Source of the DNA: Methyloprofundus sp.
GTDB lineage: Bacteria; Pseudomonadota; Gammaproteobacteria; Methylococcales; Methylomonadaceae
Direction of reading: 5' to 3'
NCBI GenBank assembly: GCA_016592635.1
Contig: AP023240.1
Span: 2,087,630-2,151,629, forward strand
Length of the DNA: 64,000 nucleotides
Numbering within the stretch: position 1 is the stretch's first letter; every line of letters begins with the position of its first letter. Below the pieces are notes generated by a model. It was not told the DNA's origin and did not search any database. It saw nothing but the letters and a program-made list of their open reading frames with translations. Below, piece after piece: positions 35,268-45,242 of the stretch. A program made the translations under genes and the position numbers.

Positions 35268-36925
35268 CTGAAGTTTCCCAGTTTTTAGGGGGGTATATAG
35301 GCGGATAGGGGCATTTATTAATGGGTTTGCCACATTGCACGCAAGATCCAATTAAAATCATACAGTCCATATATCGCTGAGCTTGGTTTCCCAGTTTTTT
35401 GTCAGCCAAATATTAGGAAAGTCTAATTTTCGAAAAATATTAGCAATTACTAATATTTAAGTACAAATTACTTTAAAAACAACAGGTTGATAGTGAATAA
35501 GGCTGTATTTTGTAGTATAATAAACAGTGCTAACAAATTGATTATACAAACAAAAAAGCCTTATTCATGTTCATTTTACGCGATCTTCTTTCTCCTCTTC
35601 AATCACATTTTTCAGAAACCACGCTCGGCAAAGAAAGAGCCTCGTTATTTGCCTATACGCTACTGTCGATCATTGTCCCGTTTACTTCCTCCATTAGTTC
35701 CAATTTATGGCGTAGCCTTGAAACGCTGTTCGGTATCAATATCAAGCGGAAACGATTTTACACATTCATGGCATCAACCAAATTACCGTGGCAAGGTTTA
35801 TGGAAAACAGCCTGGGACCTGATCGACAACCCTGAAACGGACGACCGATTATTAATTGCCCTGGATGATTTCATCAACCCTAAAGTGGGCAAAAAAATCT
35901 TTGGTTGCGAAACCATTTATGATCATGCGGCCAAAGCCAATCAAAGCGACTACCCATGGGCACAAAACGTGGTAGCCATCGGTTTGCTCAAGCAAATAAA
36001 AAATCGTTGGGCCTGTTTGTTTTTAGATTTTCGCCACTACCTTCCACAGAAAGCGATTGATGCACAATCCGATCGAGCGAAGATCAAAGGTCGATTGCAG
36101 TCGTTTGAAACCAAGATCGGCCAAGCTGCACAGATGATCATCGGGGTTGCAAATCATTTTTCCGGCAAGCAAATACTCGCGGTGACCGATAGTTGGTTTG
36201 GCAATGCAGGTTTGTTAAAGCCCGTACGCAAAGAGGTAGGCAGTCTGTTTGATATTCTGTCGCGCCTGCGCTGTAATAGTGTTTTATATGATCTTCCCGA
36301 GACAAGACAATCTGGGCAGCGAGGGAGACCTCGAAAATATGGCCAGCGCTTGGGTTCGGCAACAGAAATGGCAAAATGCATTCGTCACGAAGCCGCCGAA
36401 TATCAGGTGACTCTTTATGGCAAACAGCGTACGGTACTTGCCCATGAACGCATTGTCATGCTGAAAAGTTTAAAATGCAAAGTACGCGTCGTGTGGGTTT
36501 TTCGTAAAACGCAATGGATCGCACTGTTTAGCACGGACTTGTCATTATCGGTCACGCAAATGATCGAGTTTTATGGTGCGAGATGGAAAATCGAATCAGG
36601 ATTCAAGGAGTTGAAACAAGACATCGGCAGTCAAAAAAGTCAGTGTCGTAATGCGCATTCCGTGACCAATCATTTGAATTTTTGTATGATGGCAAGTACG
36701 CTGACCTGGATTTATGCCGACCGTTTAAAGGCGGATCCGGAGCGTCGGCACAAAGTAAAAGGGCGCGCCAGTTTTGCCTTTTCAGACGTGCGGCGCATCA
36801 TTACCGAGGCAGCATTGAACCCGGATTTTAATCATGTTTGCCCCAAACCAAGCAACTCCCCGATAAATCCACTGATTGCCGTACTGTTACGCATGGTGGC
36901 TTGATGATTTTTTTGGAAACTTCAG
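35268..36925 (+). mobile_element. IS4-family insertion sequence, intact, 9-bp target duplication
   Basis: Terminal inverted repeats start CTGAAGTTTCC at 35268 and end GGAAACTTCAG at 36925; the first 11 bases match perfectly. The element is flanked on both sides by CTTAATAAT (35259-35267 and 36926-36934), a clean 9-bp target duplication that implies recent insertion. Total length is 1658 bp, with one transposase gene. A second copy of the subterminal GTTTCCCAGTTTTT lies inside at 35390-35405. Confidence 0.93.
35567..36904 (+). CDS. IS4-family DDE transposase
   Basis: 445 residues. The DDE triad is visible: LLIALDDFINPK (first Asp), ILAVTDSWFGN (second Asp) and the IS4 YREK signature YGARWKIESGFKELK with exact spacing Y-2-R-3-E-6-K. 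The frame is intact. An overlapping frame from 35487 was rejected as it lacks the motifs. It probably moves the element by cut and paste. Confidence 0.95.
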   Translation: MFILRDLLSPLQSHFSETTLGKERASLFAYTLLSIIVPFTSSISSNLWRSLETLFGINIKRKRFYTFMASTKLPWQGLWKTAWDLIDNPETDDRLLIALDDFINPKVGKKIFGCETIYDHAAKANQSDYPWAQNVVAIGLLKQIKNRWACLFLDFRHYLPQKAIDAQSDRAKIKGRLQSFETKIGQAAQMIIGVANHFSGKQILAVTDSWFGNAGLLKPVRKEVGSLFDILSRLRCNSVLYDLPETRQSGQRGRPRKYGQRLGSATEMAKCIRHEAAEYQVTLYGKQRTVLAHERIVMLKSLKCKVRVVWVFRKTQWIALFSTDLSLSVTQMIEFYGARWKIESGFKELKQDIGSQKSQCRNAHSVTNHLNFCMMASTLTWIYADRLKADPERRHKVKGRASFAFSDVRRIITEAALNPDFNHVCPKPSNSPINPLIAVLLRMVA

Positions 36926-36934
36926 CTTAATAAT

Positions 36935-37228
36935 GATTCTGTATATCTAATTTAAGCAGTTGATTATTAAGTAATGCTACTTAGAATTATAGATTGATCG
37001 CTTTACTGTTTATTTTCCATTCATAGGGTTAAAACCTTCGCCTTTTAGGCGAACAGATTAATCTCTCATGGTCATCATGAGAAAAGTAATGTGTAGGATG
37101 GGCAAAGGGCTTTTTCGTGCCCATCTTTTACGGTATTAGATGGGCACGGGATAAAGCTCCTTTGCCCATCCTACAGCTGCTTAAGTTGTTTATTTAATGA
37201 CTGCCATACCAGAGCGTACAAACAAAGT
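36935..37228. other. Intergenic region with palindromic repeat
   Basis: Holds a small hairpin TTCGCC-TTTT-GGCGAA (about 37038-37054) and the 84-bp palindrome at 37092-37175. No gene is seen. Confidence 0.5.
37092..37175. repeat. 84-bp palindromic repeat, family B
   Basis: TGTAGGATGGGCAAAGG and CGTGCCCATCT face AGATGGGCACG and CCTTTGCCCATCCTACA, forming a long stem. This TGTAGGATGGGCAAAGG-type unit is common in gammaproteobacterial intergenic DNA. It lies just downstream of the REC-GGDEF gene and can act as a 3' hairpin. Confidence 0.75.
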
Positions 37229-38155
37229 TTAATCCACCACCTGATTTCTCCCAGACTCTTTGGCTTTATATAAAGCAATATCCGCTTGTTTGATAATATT
37301 TTCCGGGGTCATTTCCTGAGGGGTTTCTATAGTCACGATGCCCATACTAATGGTCACGTAGTCGCAGCAAGTTGATTTCTCATGCGCAATTTTGAGAGCT
37401 TCAATAGCCTGTAAACATTTTTGGGCATGTGCTAGTGCTTTTTCGGCTGATAACTCAGTTAATACAATAGCAAACTCCTCACCACCATATCGAGCCACTA
37501 ATTCACCATCGCGCTGAGCATATTGGCTAAGCTGTTGGGCAACCGCAATCAAACAGCTATCCCCGTTCTGGTGCCCATAATGATCGTTATAAAATTTAAA
37601 AAAGTCGATATCAATTAAAATCAAACTTAAAGTATGTTGATGACGTTTGGCACGATTAATCATTTGTTGCAAAAATTCGTCAAAATAACGCCTGTTGGCA
37701 ATGCCTGTTAAGCCATCAATTCGCGTTAATAATTCTAATTTTTCATTAGCTACTTGCAGTGCTTTTATTAACAACTGTTGGTGAATCTGGGTTTTAACAC
37801 GCACACTCACTTCTTCGACAGCAAAGGGCTTAGAAATATAATCGACCGCGCCTAATTGAAACCCTTTTAGCATATCTTCGGTGGCTGATTTGGCAGTGAT
37901 AAAAATAACCGGGATATGAGCAGTTATCGGGTTATTTTTTAATACTTTAATAATCTGATAACCATCCATTTCAGGCATGACTACGTCTAACAAAATTAAA
38001 TCAGGCAGCATTGTCGGTATCATTGCCAGTGCTTTTTGGCCGGAAGTAGCAAATAGCACTTCATAATGATCCGCTAAAATATCTGACAATAATTCAATAT
38101 TATTAATTGAGTCATCGATAATAATTACCTTGGCATCATTGCTGTCGACTTGCAT
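37229..38155 (-). CDS. Response regulator diguanylate cyclase (REC-GGDEF)
   Basis: 308 residues. A receiver domain (about 8-125) has LPDLILLDVVMPEMDG with its phospho-acceptor Asp and FITAKSATEDM. The GGDEF domain (about 145-305) has the active-site form ARYGGEEFAIVL, with DIDFFKFYNDHYGHQNGD upstream. No RxxD inhibitory site is seen directly before the GGEEF. It should make cyclic di-GMP when phosphorylated. It is the last gene of the kinase operon, 44 bp after a lone receiver whose sequence is closely similar to its own receiver. Confidence 0.93.
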   Translation of the reverse strand: MQVDSNDAKVIIIDDSINNIELLSDILADHYEVLFATSGQKALAMIPTMLPDLILLDVVMPEMDGYQIIKVLKNNPITAHIPVIFITAKSATEDMLKGFQLGAVDYISKPFAVEEVSVRVKTQIHQQLLIKALQVANEKLELLTRIDGLTGIANRRYFDEFLQQMINRAKRHQHTLSLILIDIDFFKFYNDHYGHQNGDSCLIAVAQQLSQYAQRDGELVARYGGEEFAIVLTELSAEKALAHAQKCLQAIEALKIAHEKSTCCDYVTISMGIVTIETPQEMTPENIIKQADIALYKAKESGRNQVVD

Positions 38156-38199
38156 AATAAACTCCTCCTAAAATAATTGCTACAAACGCACTCAACAGA

Positions 38200-38619
38200 C
38201 TAAAATTTAAATTGTTTGGCTAGTGCTTTTATTAGTAATTGGTTTTCTACATGTGTTTTTACACGCACACAGACCTCTTCTTCATGAAAAGGCTTAGCAA
38301 TATAATCTACCGCTCCCACTTTAAACCCTTTGAGCATATCATCTTGGGTTGCTTTGGCGGTAATAAAAATAACGGGGATATGCGCAGTCGCTGGGTCATT
38401 TTTTAAAATTTTGATCATTTCATAACCGTCTATTTCTGGCATGACAATATCAAGCAAAATCAAACCAGGTAATAATTCAACTGCCATTTGTAATGCTTTT
38501 GTGCCTGAGCTAGCAAACATCACTTCATAGTAGTCACTTAGAATATCAGATAATAATTCAATATTATTGATTGAATCATCCACGATCAAGATATGACCAT
38601 TACGATTATTTATGTTCAT
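38200..38619 (-). CDS. Stand-alone receiver domain protein
   Basis: 139 residues, a receiver only. LPGLILLDIVMPEIDGYEM carries the phospho-acceptor Asp, and FITAKATQDDMLKGFKVGA the switch region, with a short helical tail (VENQLLIKALAKQFKF). It is so similar to the receiver of the adjacent REC-GGDEF gene, including the tail VKTQIHQQLLIKALQ, that a tandem duplication with loss of the GGDEF part is likely. It may act as a phosphate sink or intermediate for the hybrid kinase just upstream (11 bp). Confidence 0.9.
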   Translation of the reverse strand: MNINNRNGHILIVDDSINNIELLSDILSDYYEVMFASSGTKALQMAVELLPGLILLDIVMPEIDGYEMIKILKNDPATAHIPVIFITAKATQDDMLKGFKVGAVDYIAKPFHEEEVCVRVKTHVENQLLIKALAKQFKF

Positions 38620-38630
38620 TTTTCGCCCTG

Positions 38631-41525
38631 TTATATTTTTAGTTTTTCGGTAACAATTTGTAAATAGGTTTGCGCTATTTCAAAATCAAGTACAGCTAAA
38701 GCCTGTAATAGTTTGTCCCAGTGCTCAGCATAGGCGGAAACTTGTAATTGTGGCGTTATCGTTTTTGCCAACTTTTTAGCGCGTAAATTATTATCCTGTA
38801 ATAATTTTTTCAGCTCCTGCAAATTTTTAGTCAGTTCGGCTCTATTGACCTCAGTATCTCTTGGCAAATTATCTGGCTCTGCACTTTGTGGTATTGCTTG
38901 TTCTAAAATTTCAATATCTTTTAATACCTCTAGCAAAGCATGCTCTACCACCAATAAGTATGCTTGTTGCTCACTTGAATTTTGTAAGACCTGCTGTTCA
39001 AGATTTTGGGTCGCAACAAAAAGTGCTGTGGTTTCTAAAGTACCCGCTTCCCCTTTCAGGCTATGTATCAATGCTTTGGCTGTTGACATATCCTTAGCTT
39101 GTAGAGCTGCACTAATTTGTTGCGCCATATCTGCTTTCTGAGCTTTAAAATTATGTAATAAGCGCAGTAGTAAGTCTTGTTTACCACGCATACGCACTAA
39201 GGCTTTGGGGATATTAATAGCCTTTAAGGTGGGTAATACAGGCGTTGTTTGCTCAGCAGTATTGGCACTGGTTTCTATATTTTGCATAGTATCCTGCGTC
39301 TCGTTGAGCTGCAGCTGTTCAATTTTATCCATTAGCCACTTTTCTAGTAAGGCAAAAAATTTATCCACATCTATCGGCTTGGTAATATAGTCATCCATTT
39401 GCGCATTCAGGCATTTTTCCCGATCGCCTTGCATGGCATGTGCGGTCATAGCGATAATCGGCACCTGCTGATAGTTTGGCTGCAAACGAATCTAACGCGT
39501 TGCCTCAAAACCGTCCATTTCCGGCATTTGCAAATCCATAAAAATCAAATCAAAATGTTGCGTTTTAATGGCAGCAACCGCTTCTTTGCCATTATTAGCA
39601 ATCGTGACTTGCACGTCGAATTCCGCCAATAAAGCACAGGCAACTTCTTGATTGGTTAGATTATCTTCTGTCAGTAACACCTGTTTAGTACTTAATAACT
39701 GTGAGCTATCCTTTGCTGTATTAACATGATTAAACTCTGGAAGTGTTTGTTGCTCGGAAAAGATATTAATAATGGCATCATAAAGTACTGACTGGCTAAT
39801 CGGTTTGACTAAATAATCATCCCAACTGACATTATGTGCAACATGGCTTAAGTGTTCCGCATAGGCGGTGACCATGATAATGGCCGGCATAACAGCTAAA
39901 TCTAATTGTGTCTTAATGACTTGACTGGCTTCCATGCCATTCATGCCCGGCATTTTCCAGTCCATCAGAATAAGCTTAATCGGATTGCTTTGCGCATAAT
40001 AGCGTAACAGCTCGATTCCTTGTTGAGCAGAATTAGCAATAGATACCTTAAACCCAAAGCATTCGAGCATATGCTGAAAGATTTTTTGTGCCAATTCATT
40101 ATCATCCACCACTAATACATGTGTATGTTGAATAACGGCAGGTAAACTATAAATAACTGGCTCTGCAGTCGTTGCAAGCTGCAAATTAACAGTAAAAGTA
40201 AAGGTACTTCCCTGCCCATAAGTACTGTCTACAGAAATATCGCCGCCCATCAGTTGGACTAATTGTTTACAGATAGAGAGCCCTAAACCAGTACCACCAA
40301 ATTGGCGAGTGGTCGAACTATCGGCTTGGGTAAAAGAATGAAATAACTTAGCGATATCCTCTGGTTTAATACCAATACCACTATCTTGCACTGCAAACTG
40401 CAAGCAAATATCATCAGGGTCAGCATTTGCTAATGGCTCCAAGACTTGCACTGATAGTAAGATTTCGCCTTGCGGGGTAAATTTTAAGGCATTATTGACC
40501 AGGTTCAGTAATATTTGTCCTAAGCGCAATGGGTCGCCAATTAATTTATTGGGAATATCACGACTGGTGAAGTACATAATATCAATACCCTGCTCACCTG
40601 CCTTGGTCATCACCATTTCGGCTAAGTTATCCAACACCTCATCCAGCTGAAAAGCGGTGGCTTCCAATTCTAATTTACCCGCTTCAATTTTAGAAAAATC
40701 CAATAAATCATTAATCAAACTTAATAACAACTTGGCTGAAGAACCTAGTTTTTTGAGTAAATCCTGTTGCCGTTTATCCAGTGTCGTTCTGGATAAAATA
40801 TAGCGCATACCAATAACTGCATTCAGTGGCGTTCTAATTTCATGACTCATATTGGCGAGAAACTCACTTTTAGCTAGGCTGGCTTTTTCTGCACTTTCCT
40901 TGGCTAAGCGTAATTCTTTGGTAATTTGTTTACGGGTTTTAATTTCATCATTTAGGCTACTAATAAAAAAACTCACTGCAATCCAGACGACAAATAATGC
41001 GGCTAAGGCAATCGAAGCTTCTAGTAACAATACTTGCTTGATATCTGCTTTCAGCTTTTCATAAAACACCGCATTGGCGGCAAAGCTGGCCACACCCAGT
41101 AATTCATAGCTACTGGGAGAATACAGTGCGGTGGTCACCTTAAAACAATGCTGACACTGCAACTCTCCTGCCGATAAAGTTAATACTTCAGCATCGATAC
41201 TCATTACTTCAGTGTCCAACTCTAGGGTCAGTCCTAGAAAATAAGGTTGTTGCAACATGGGATCAACAAAAATTAATACTTGATCGCTCAATTCATAAAA
41301 ATCTGCTTGTGTTAATGGCGATTGAGTCGCTGCTAAAGAACTGGCTATCATTTTGGCTTGTGATTCTGCCAATATTTTTGCGTTGGATTCTGCTTCTAAA
41401 TATAAACGTGGCTGGATCACCAAAGACCAATACCCGTACATTAACCCAGATAAACCAGCGGCCAATAGCAAGAATAATACGGCTACCAGCGCATGCGTTT
41501 TAAATTTACGATTATTAAGGTTCAT
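38631..41525 (-). pseudogene. Hybrid sensor histidine kinase (HisKA-HATPase-REC-REC-Hpt) split by in-frame TAG
   Basis: Membrane helices at about 11-32 and 168-190 flank a periplasmic sensor. Then come the phospho-acceptor [18 protein letters not shown] (His228), the ATPase ([13 protein letters not shown]), and receiver 1 (about 473-590). Receiver 2 has [11 protein letters not shown] (Asp664), followed by an Hpt domain with [11 protein letters not shown]. The coding frame is broken by one TAG at 39492-39494 inside receiver 2, just after GFEATR. The same frame continues [18 protein letters not shown] without any shift, so a single base change explains it. Without readthrough the product stops at 677 of 964 residues. 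A sequencing error or readthrough is also possible. Confidence 0.85.
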
Positions 41526-42090
41526 AGTGTTTAGAAACCTTTAAAAAGAAGGACTTGATCTGCAATTGCGAACGTTGCAGCGTTTGTATATTGACATAAG
41601 GTTTGGTTCTGGCTTCAATAATCAAGCCCGCACTAATACCTTGTTCTACAGCATCAACAAAAGGTGAATAGCTAATAATTTTCTGCGCAATGCCATAGTC
41701 AACCAGTTGTTGCAAACGGCTACTTGCAAATGTTTCGACTAAATAGATGCCTGCGTATCGCTGCCCCGTGAGTTGCGCAACAGTTATGACCTGTACAGTA
41801 ATAGGGATACCTTTGACCTTGCCTTGCTTGACACCTTTGCCTAAGTTTTGCAGCATTGCAGCATAAATATCAGCTTGTGCCTTATCGTCTTTATAGATAA
41901 TAGCTAATGCCAGCTTACCGTCGGCACCTTGCTTGGTATTGATTTGAGTGTCCGCTGCCAAAATGGCACGAAACAGCTTTAAACCGATCCGAGTTCTAAT
42001 CGCATCTTGGTCTGCACTGTAGACATTGCTAGACACTCCCGCGGCAATGACGAGCCATAGCAAAATAATAGCATGCCGTACTAGCCGCAT
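41515..42090 (-). CDS. YfiR-like (DUF4154) periplasmic protein
   Basis: 191 residues. A signal peptide ends near SNVYSADQ. The C-terminal [20 protein letters not shown] with [16 protein letters not shown] resembles the conserved end of the YfiR/DUF4154 family, periplasmic proteins that repress membrane signalling partners such as YfiN in Pseudomonas. Its 3' end overlaps the hybrid kinase start by 11 bases, so it is translationally coupled to its likely target. It probably holds the kinase periplasmic domain in check or reports envelope state (inference). Confidence 0.75.
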   Translation of the reverse strand: MRLVRHAIILLWLVIAAGVSSNVYSADQDAIRTRIGLKLFRAILAADTQINTKQGADGKLALAIIYKDDKAQADIYAAMLQNLGKGVKQGKVKGIPITVQVITVAQLTGQRYAGIYLVETFASSRLQQLVDYGIAQKIISYSPFVDAVEQGISAGLIIEARTKPYVNIQTLQRSQLQIKSFFLKVSKHYEP

Positions 42091-42715
42091 TTATTTATCA
42101 AATCCATTAAATTGTATATGCAAGATTAGCCCCAAACTCAACCTAGATGTCTTAAAATAAAAATGTATGAGACTACAACAAGCAATCCCTGTTCCATAGT
42201 GACCATTATAATAAAAATATTAACATTGTATTTTACGATAAGCTGAGTGCTCCAGAACAGCAATATCTAACATTGGCTTAGTCAACTCTGTCACTTTATT
42301 TATAGGTAGGAGAACCAGCTATAAAATTGCTTATAAGATACTGTTGTTTTGCTTATAGAAGCATGTATGTACTTTATCGAAATTGCTATATTTTAATTAG
42401 AATTTCGGTTGGAGTTCACACCTCAGCACCAACCTTGCAAGTATAATTCTTACCTAAAAGTACATTAGCCACACCTTTTTAAACACACCATTACACTCTT
42501 TCTATAAGCATACCCCCCTATATATAAGCATATCAATGCATATTTACCACCATCTATAAGCACTCCATTCAGTAAGTTGTTATTCTTATGCACTTAAAAC
42601 CTACATATCATTGTTTTATATATTTTATATATCACATGGCATGATTACCGCTAACACATAAAGTAATCACCATTGTTTTATTAAATAACTTCATACATCA
42701 TACGAGGAAACGATT
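42091..42715. other. Long AT-rich upstream region
   Basis: 625 bp between the leftward kinase operon and the rightward IQM-like gene. It contains the CTATAAG motifs at 42502-42560 and, further up, GCTTATAAG and GCTTATAG at 42329-42358. No gene is seen. Confidence 0.6.
42502..42560. promoter_or_regulatory. CTATAAG repeats upstream of the IQM-like gene
   Basis: CTATAAG starts at 42502 and 42554, with ATATAAG at 42522, giving spacings of 20 and 32 bases, near two and three helical turns. The middle copy shares TATAAGCATATC exactly with the array upstream of the acyltransferase gene. Likely a shared regulator site. Confidence 0.5.
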
Positions 42716-44071
42716 ATGCTAGGCGATATTATGACTGTTCAAGAATTTAAAACAGCCACTAGCCATTGGAGCCAACGCCGTAAATGGGGACATGCCGAAC
42801 TACGTAAAATGGACACTGCTATTAGCAACTATCATATGATCTTAAAACAAGACATTGAACAGCGGATTATTTCACTAAAGAGTCTGGGAAGAATTTGCTA
42901 TGACTATGCGGAAGATAAGAAGTTGTTTGTTTGGCAAGATACACGTCGACAACAAAAGATTTCAGCTGCTGAAGCCGTTTATAACCAAGCTGGAGCTCAA
43001 GTCAAATACCTTGAAGAGGTTCTCAAAGTTGAACGCTTATTACCCGCCATGTTTGGTGTCGGCAGGCAAACCCCCATGCAACAAGCAACAACCAATAAAG
43101 GTCGTTGGCAGGCATTAGTTAAACAAGTGGTAGCAGTGCAAGAATATATTGGCAAGCCTAGTGATGGCAGAATGCTGGATACGAAATATTGGACAGAAGC
43201 CATAGATCCTATGCATACACATTGGAAAAATCCACAAAATCACCCTGTATTCCAAAAATGGGTTGATTTGCGTCATAATGAAAAAACAACCATCTTACCT
43301 TTCTACCGCTGGCTAGAAACTTTAACTGATGCGCAATTAAAAGGTTTAACATTAGGTGGAAAAGGGTTGCTGCATACGAACTATCAAGATGAAATTGGCC
43401 GTGAAGAATTTCGCATCCATATTGATAAACACACTCATACTTTAAAATATTTAAGCACACCCGACACAATGAGTAATTGGAGTTCCGAAAACTACTCAAC
43501 CAATTTCTGTGGCAATGGCTGGTGCATATTCGTCATCTCCCCTGAAGGTAAACTCTATGCGAATAGCCACGACCAAAGCAATGGCTGGTTTCATGCTGCC
43601 TTTTTAGGCGGCCAACCTGTTATGGCTGCTGGCGAACTCTATGTGCGCAACGGTGTAATATATGTCATGACCGATAAAAGCGGGCACTATAAACCGCAAC
43701 TGCAAAATCTGCGTAATGGTGCTATGGCTCTGCGCAAGAATGGCTTAGACATTTCGCATCTACAACTGTGGGCACGTATGGTTGACTCGCTCACACAACA
43801 ACCCCTGCGAGGAATGGCTGGCATGCGTAATAACGCTATCTGGTATCAAGCAATAGATGCTGCAGTCTTTGTACACAACAATAACGCAGACAATTCCAGG
43901 CTCCATGATTTTGGCATGAAAACAGGGGTTCTTGCAGGTATGTTGACCGCCACCAGCACCAGAATGAACAAACGTACGTATATTCAAATGAAAGAATTGG
44001 GGGCTTATTGCTTAGATAAAACCCTTTTGCAAGGTAACTCATTAGATAGGTACGGGAAAGAGCTTAAATAA
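42716..44071 (+). CDS. Orphan cytosolic-type protein with plant IQM-like domain
   Basis: 451 residues from ATG 42716, with GAGGAAA five bases upstream. There is no signal peptide or membrane helix. Residues 40-110 look like a coiled coil. Residues 155-330 recall the domain of plant IQM calmodulin-binding proteins: KYWTEAIDPMHTHW, LPFYRWLETL, WCIFVISPEGKLYA, FHAAFLGGQPVMAAGELYV and SGHYKP. The resemblance is from memory and unverified. Cys265 and Cys270 are close together (FCGNGWC). It is a single-gene unit with a long upstream region and its own terminator, as seen for effectors or stress proteins. The function is unknown. Confidence 0.6.
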   Translation: MLGDIMTVQEFKTATSHWSQRRKWGHAELRKMDTAISNYHMILKQDIEQRIISLKSLGRICYDYAEDKKLFVWQDTRRQQKISAAEAVYNQAGAQVKYLEEVLKVERLLPAMFGVGRQTPMQQATTNKGRWQALVKQVVAVQEYIGKPSDGRMLDTKYWTEAIDPMHTHWKNPQNHPVFQKWVDLRHNEKTTILPFYRWLETLTDAQLKGLTLGGKGLLHTNYQDEIGREEFRIHIDKHTHTLKYLSTPDTMSNWSSENYSTNFCGNGWCIFVISPEGKLYANSHDQSNGWFHAAFLGGQPVMAAGELYVRNGVIYVMTDKSGHYKPQLQNLRNGAMALRKNGLDISHLQLWARMVDSLTQQPLRGMAGMRNNAIWYQAIDAAVFVHNNNADNSRLHDFGMKTGVLAGMLTATSTRMNKRTYIQMKELGAYCLDKTLLQGNSLDRYGKELK

Positions 44072-44138
44072 CTTAGGAAGTAGATTGCTATGAAAATTTA
44101 TTATGACTACAAAAAATTCTTATTGAGGTGAGCATAAA

Positions 44139-44172
44139 ATAAAGCCTGAAATAAGCTAGTTTCAGGCTTTAT
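44139..44172 (+). terminator. Terminator after the IQM-like gene
   Basis: ATAAAGCCTGAAA (44139-44151) pairs perfectly with TTTCAGGCTTTAT (44160-44172) around an 8-base loop. It lies 67 bp after the stop and before the convergent gene at 44246, so it may serve both strands. Confidence 0.85.
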
Positions 44173-44245
44173 AAAAATATTACTATAAGTTGTTACTCCC
44201 GTAAAACACCTGCCATACAGGTGATTCTTGGTCTATTCACTGTTA

Positions 44246-45034
44246 CTAAGGATTCATGCCATTCATGATAACTTTAATGGCATCCACATCCTCGTCCGTT
44301 GGCTCTAGAGTAATGGTAACACCTTCACCACAACTAGCTGGTAACGGGTTTTTTTCCAAATCACGCTCCACATGTAGGCGCATACGCTTTTGACGTAAGT
44401 CAGGCTCACTCCCTGCCAAAACTGTCTTACTGCTAGGGTCTACTTGATCACATCTTGCAAATTGTGCTCCCTGTATTTTCATCATGCTGATACAGCTTTC
44501 AGGAACAAATTTAGGTAAAGCAAAACCTAAATCTACGGTAACAAACTCATTCGCAGGTACATAAGCTAGAGTATTTAAAGTATTGGTATCTATGTCGTAA
44601 GAATTAACATTTTTGACTTTCCAAAAAGCCATCTTAGTATCTTCCGTTTTCTCTCTGCTTCCATAGGCAATAACCGTTCCTTGAATAGTATCCATGCCAA
44701 ACATTGCAGCCTGATTATAGGAAGGACTAGCGCCCATGATAGGGTTAGCATTAAATACATTACCGCGTCGATCAGTTGTCATAAATAATGAGGGGTAAGG
44801 AAAAGTTGCCAACATTTCTGCATCTTCTTCACCTGCTCTAGAGATTGTTGCCTTAACAACCGGCCCGACAGGAAGTGCAACACCAACAGCAGTAAGCCCG
44901 GTGTTTTCCTCTCTACAACTTGGGTGGATGGTAACAGTATCTCTTGCTCCTTCCAGAAAGCTTGTCGCTGCCTGTGTTGTTGATACCATTGTGATAGTAG
45001 AAACTAAAAGAAAAACTTTTGTGCTAATTTGCAT
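44246..45034 (-). CDS. Secreted protein of unknown function
   Basis: 262 residues. A signal peptide ends about TTQAATSF. The mature part has a beta-rich look with four cysteines: PSCREEN, ESCISMM, ARCDQVD and ASCGEGV. They could form two disulphides. No family is recognised. Its C-terminal region (PTDEDVDAIKVIMNGMNP) is acidic. It stands alone between a terminator and the DUF748 gene, 208 bp away. The reading frame and signal peptide make it a sound gene. Confidence 0.7.
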   Translation of the reverse strand: MQISTKVFLLVSTITMVSTTQAATSFLEGARDTVTIHPSCREENTGLTAVGVALPVGPVVKATISRAGEEDAEMLATFPYPSLFMTTDRRGNVFNANPIMGASPSYNQAAMFGMDTIQGTVIAYGSREKTEDTKMAFWKVKNVNSYDIDTNTLNTLAYVPANEFVTVDLGFALPKFVPESCISMMKIQGAQFARCDQVDPSSKTVLAGSEPDLRQKRMRLHVERDLEKNPLPASCGEGVTITLEPTDEDVDAIKVIMNGMNP

Positions 45035-45242
45035 TACTTAAACTCCATATTGATTGTGATCCAGTAGAATCATATTACAAGCAATAATTGAGCTACTTTT
45101 ATTATCATTAAAAAACAAATACTTATAATTAACAAAAAAGAAACAAGGGCATTTGCCACTTAGAATTAAGTTAAATTACCTAGTAATTCTCTTCATATCA
45201 CACAATTACTTAACACGTAAAAATTAAGGAATTCCATTCTTA

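Noticed and set aside
35487..35822. 111-codon frame overlapping the transposase start
   Set aside because: It is a different frame over the transposase N-terminus with no transposase motif and no sign of a frameshift product.
38631..39485. Separate gene for the Hpt part of the kinase
   Set aside because: Its only start would be a TTG within receiver 2 and it lacks a ribosome site; it is the in-frame continuation of the upstream kinase.
39492..39494. TAG in the kinase as a pyrrolysine or recoded codon
   Set aside because: No other gene here shows in-frame TAG continuation, and one nonsense change is enough to explain it.
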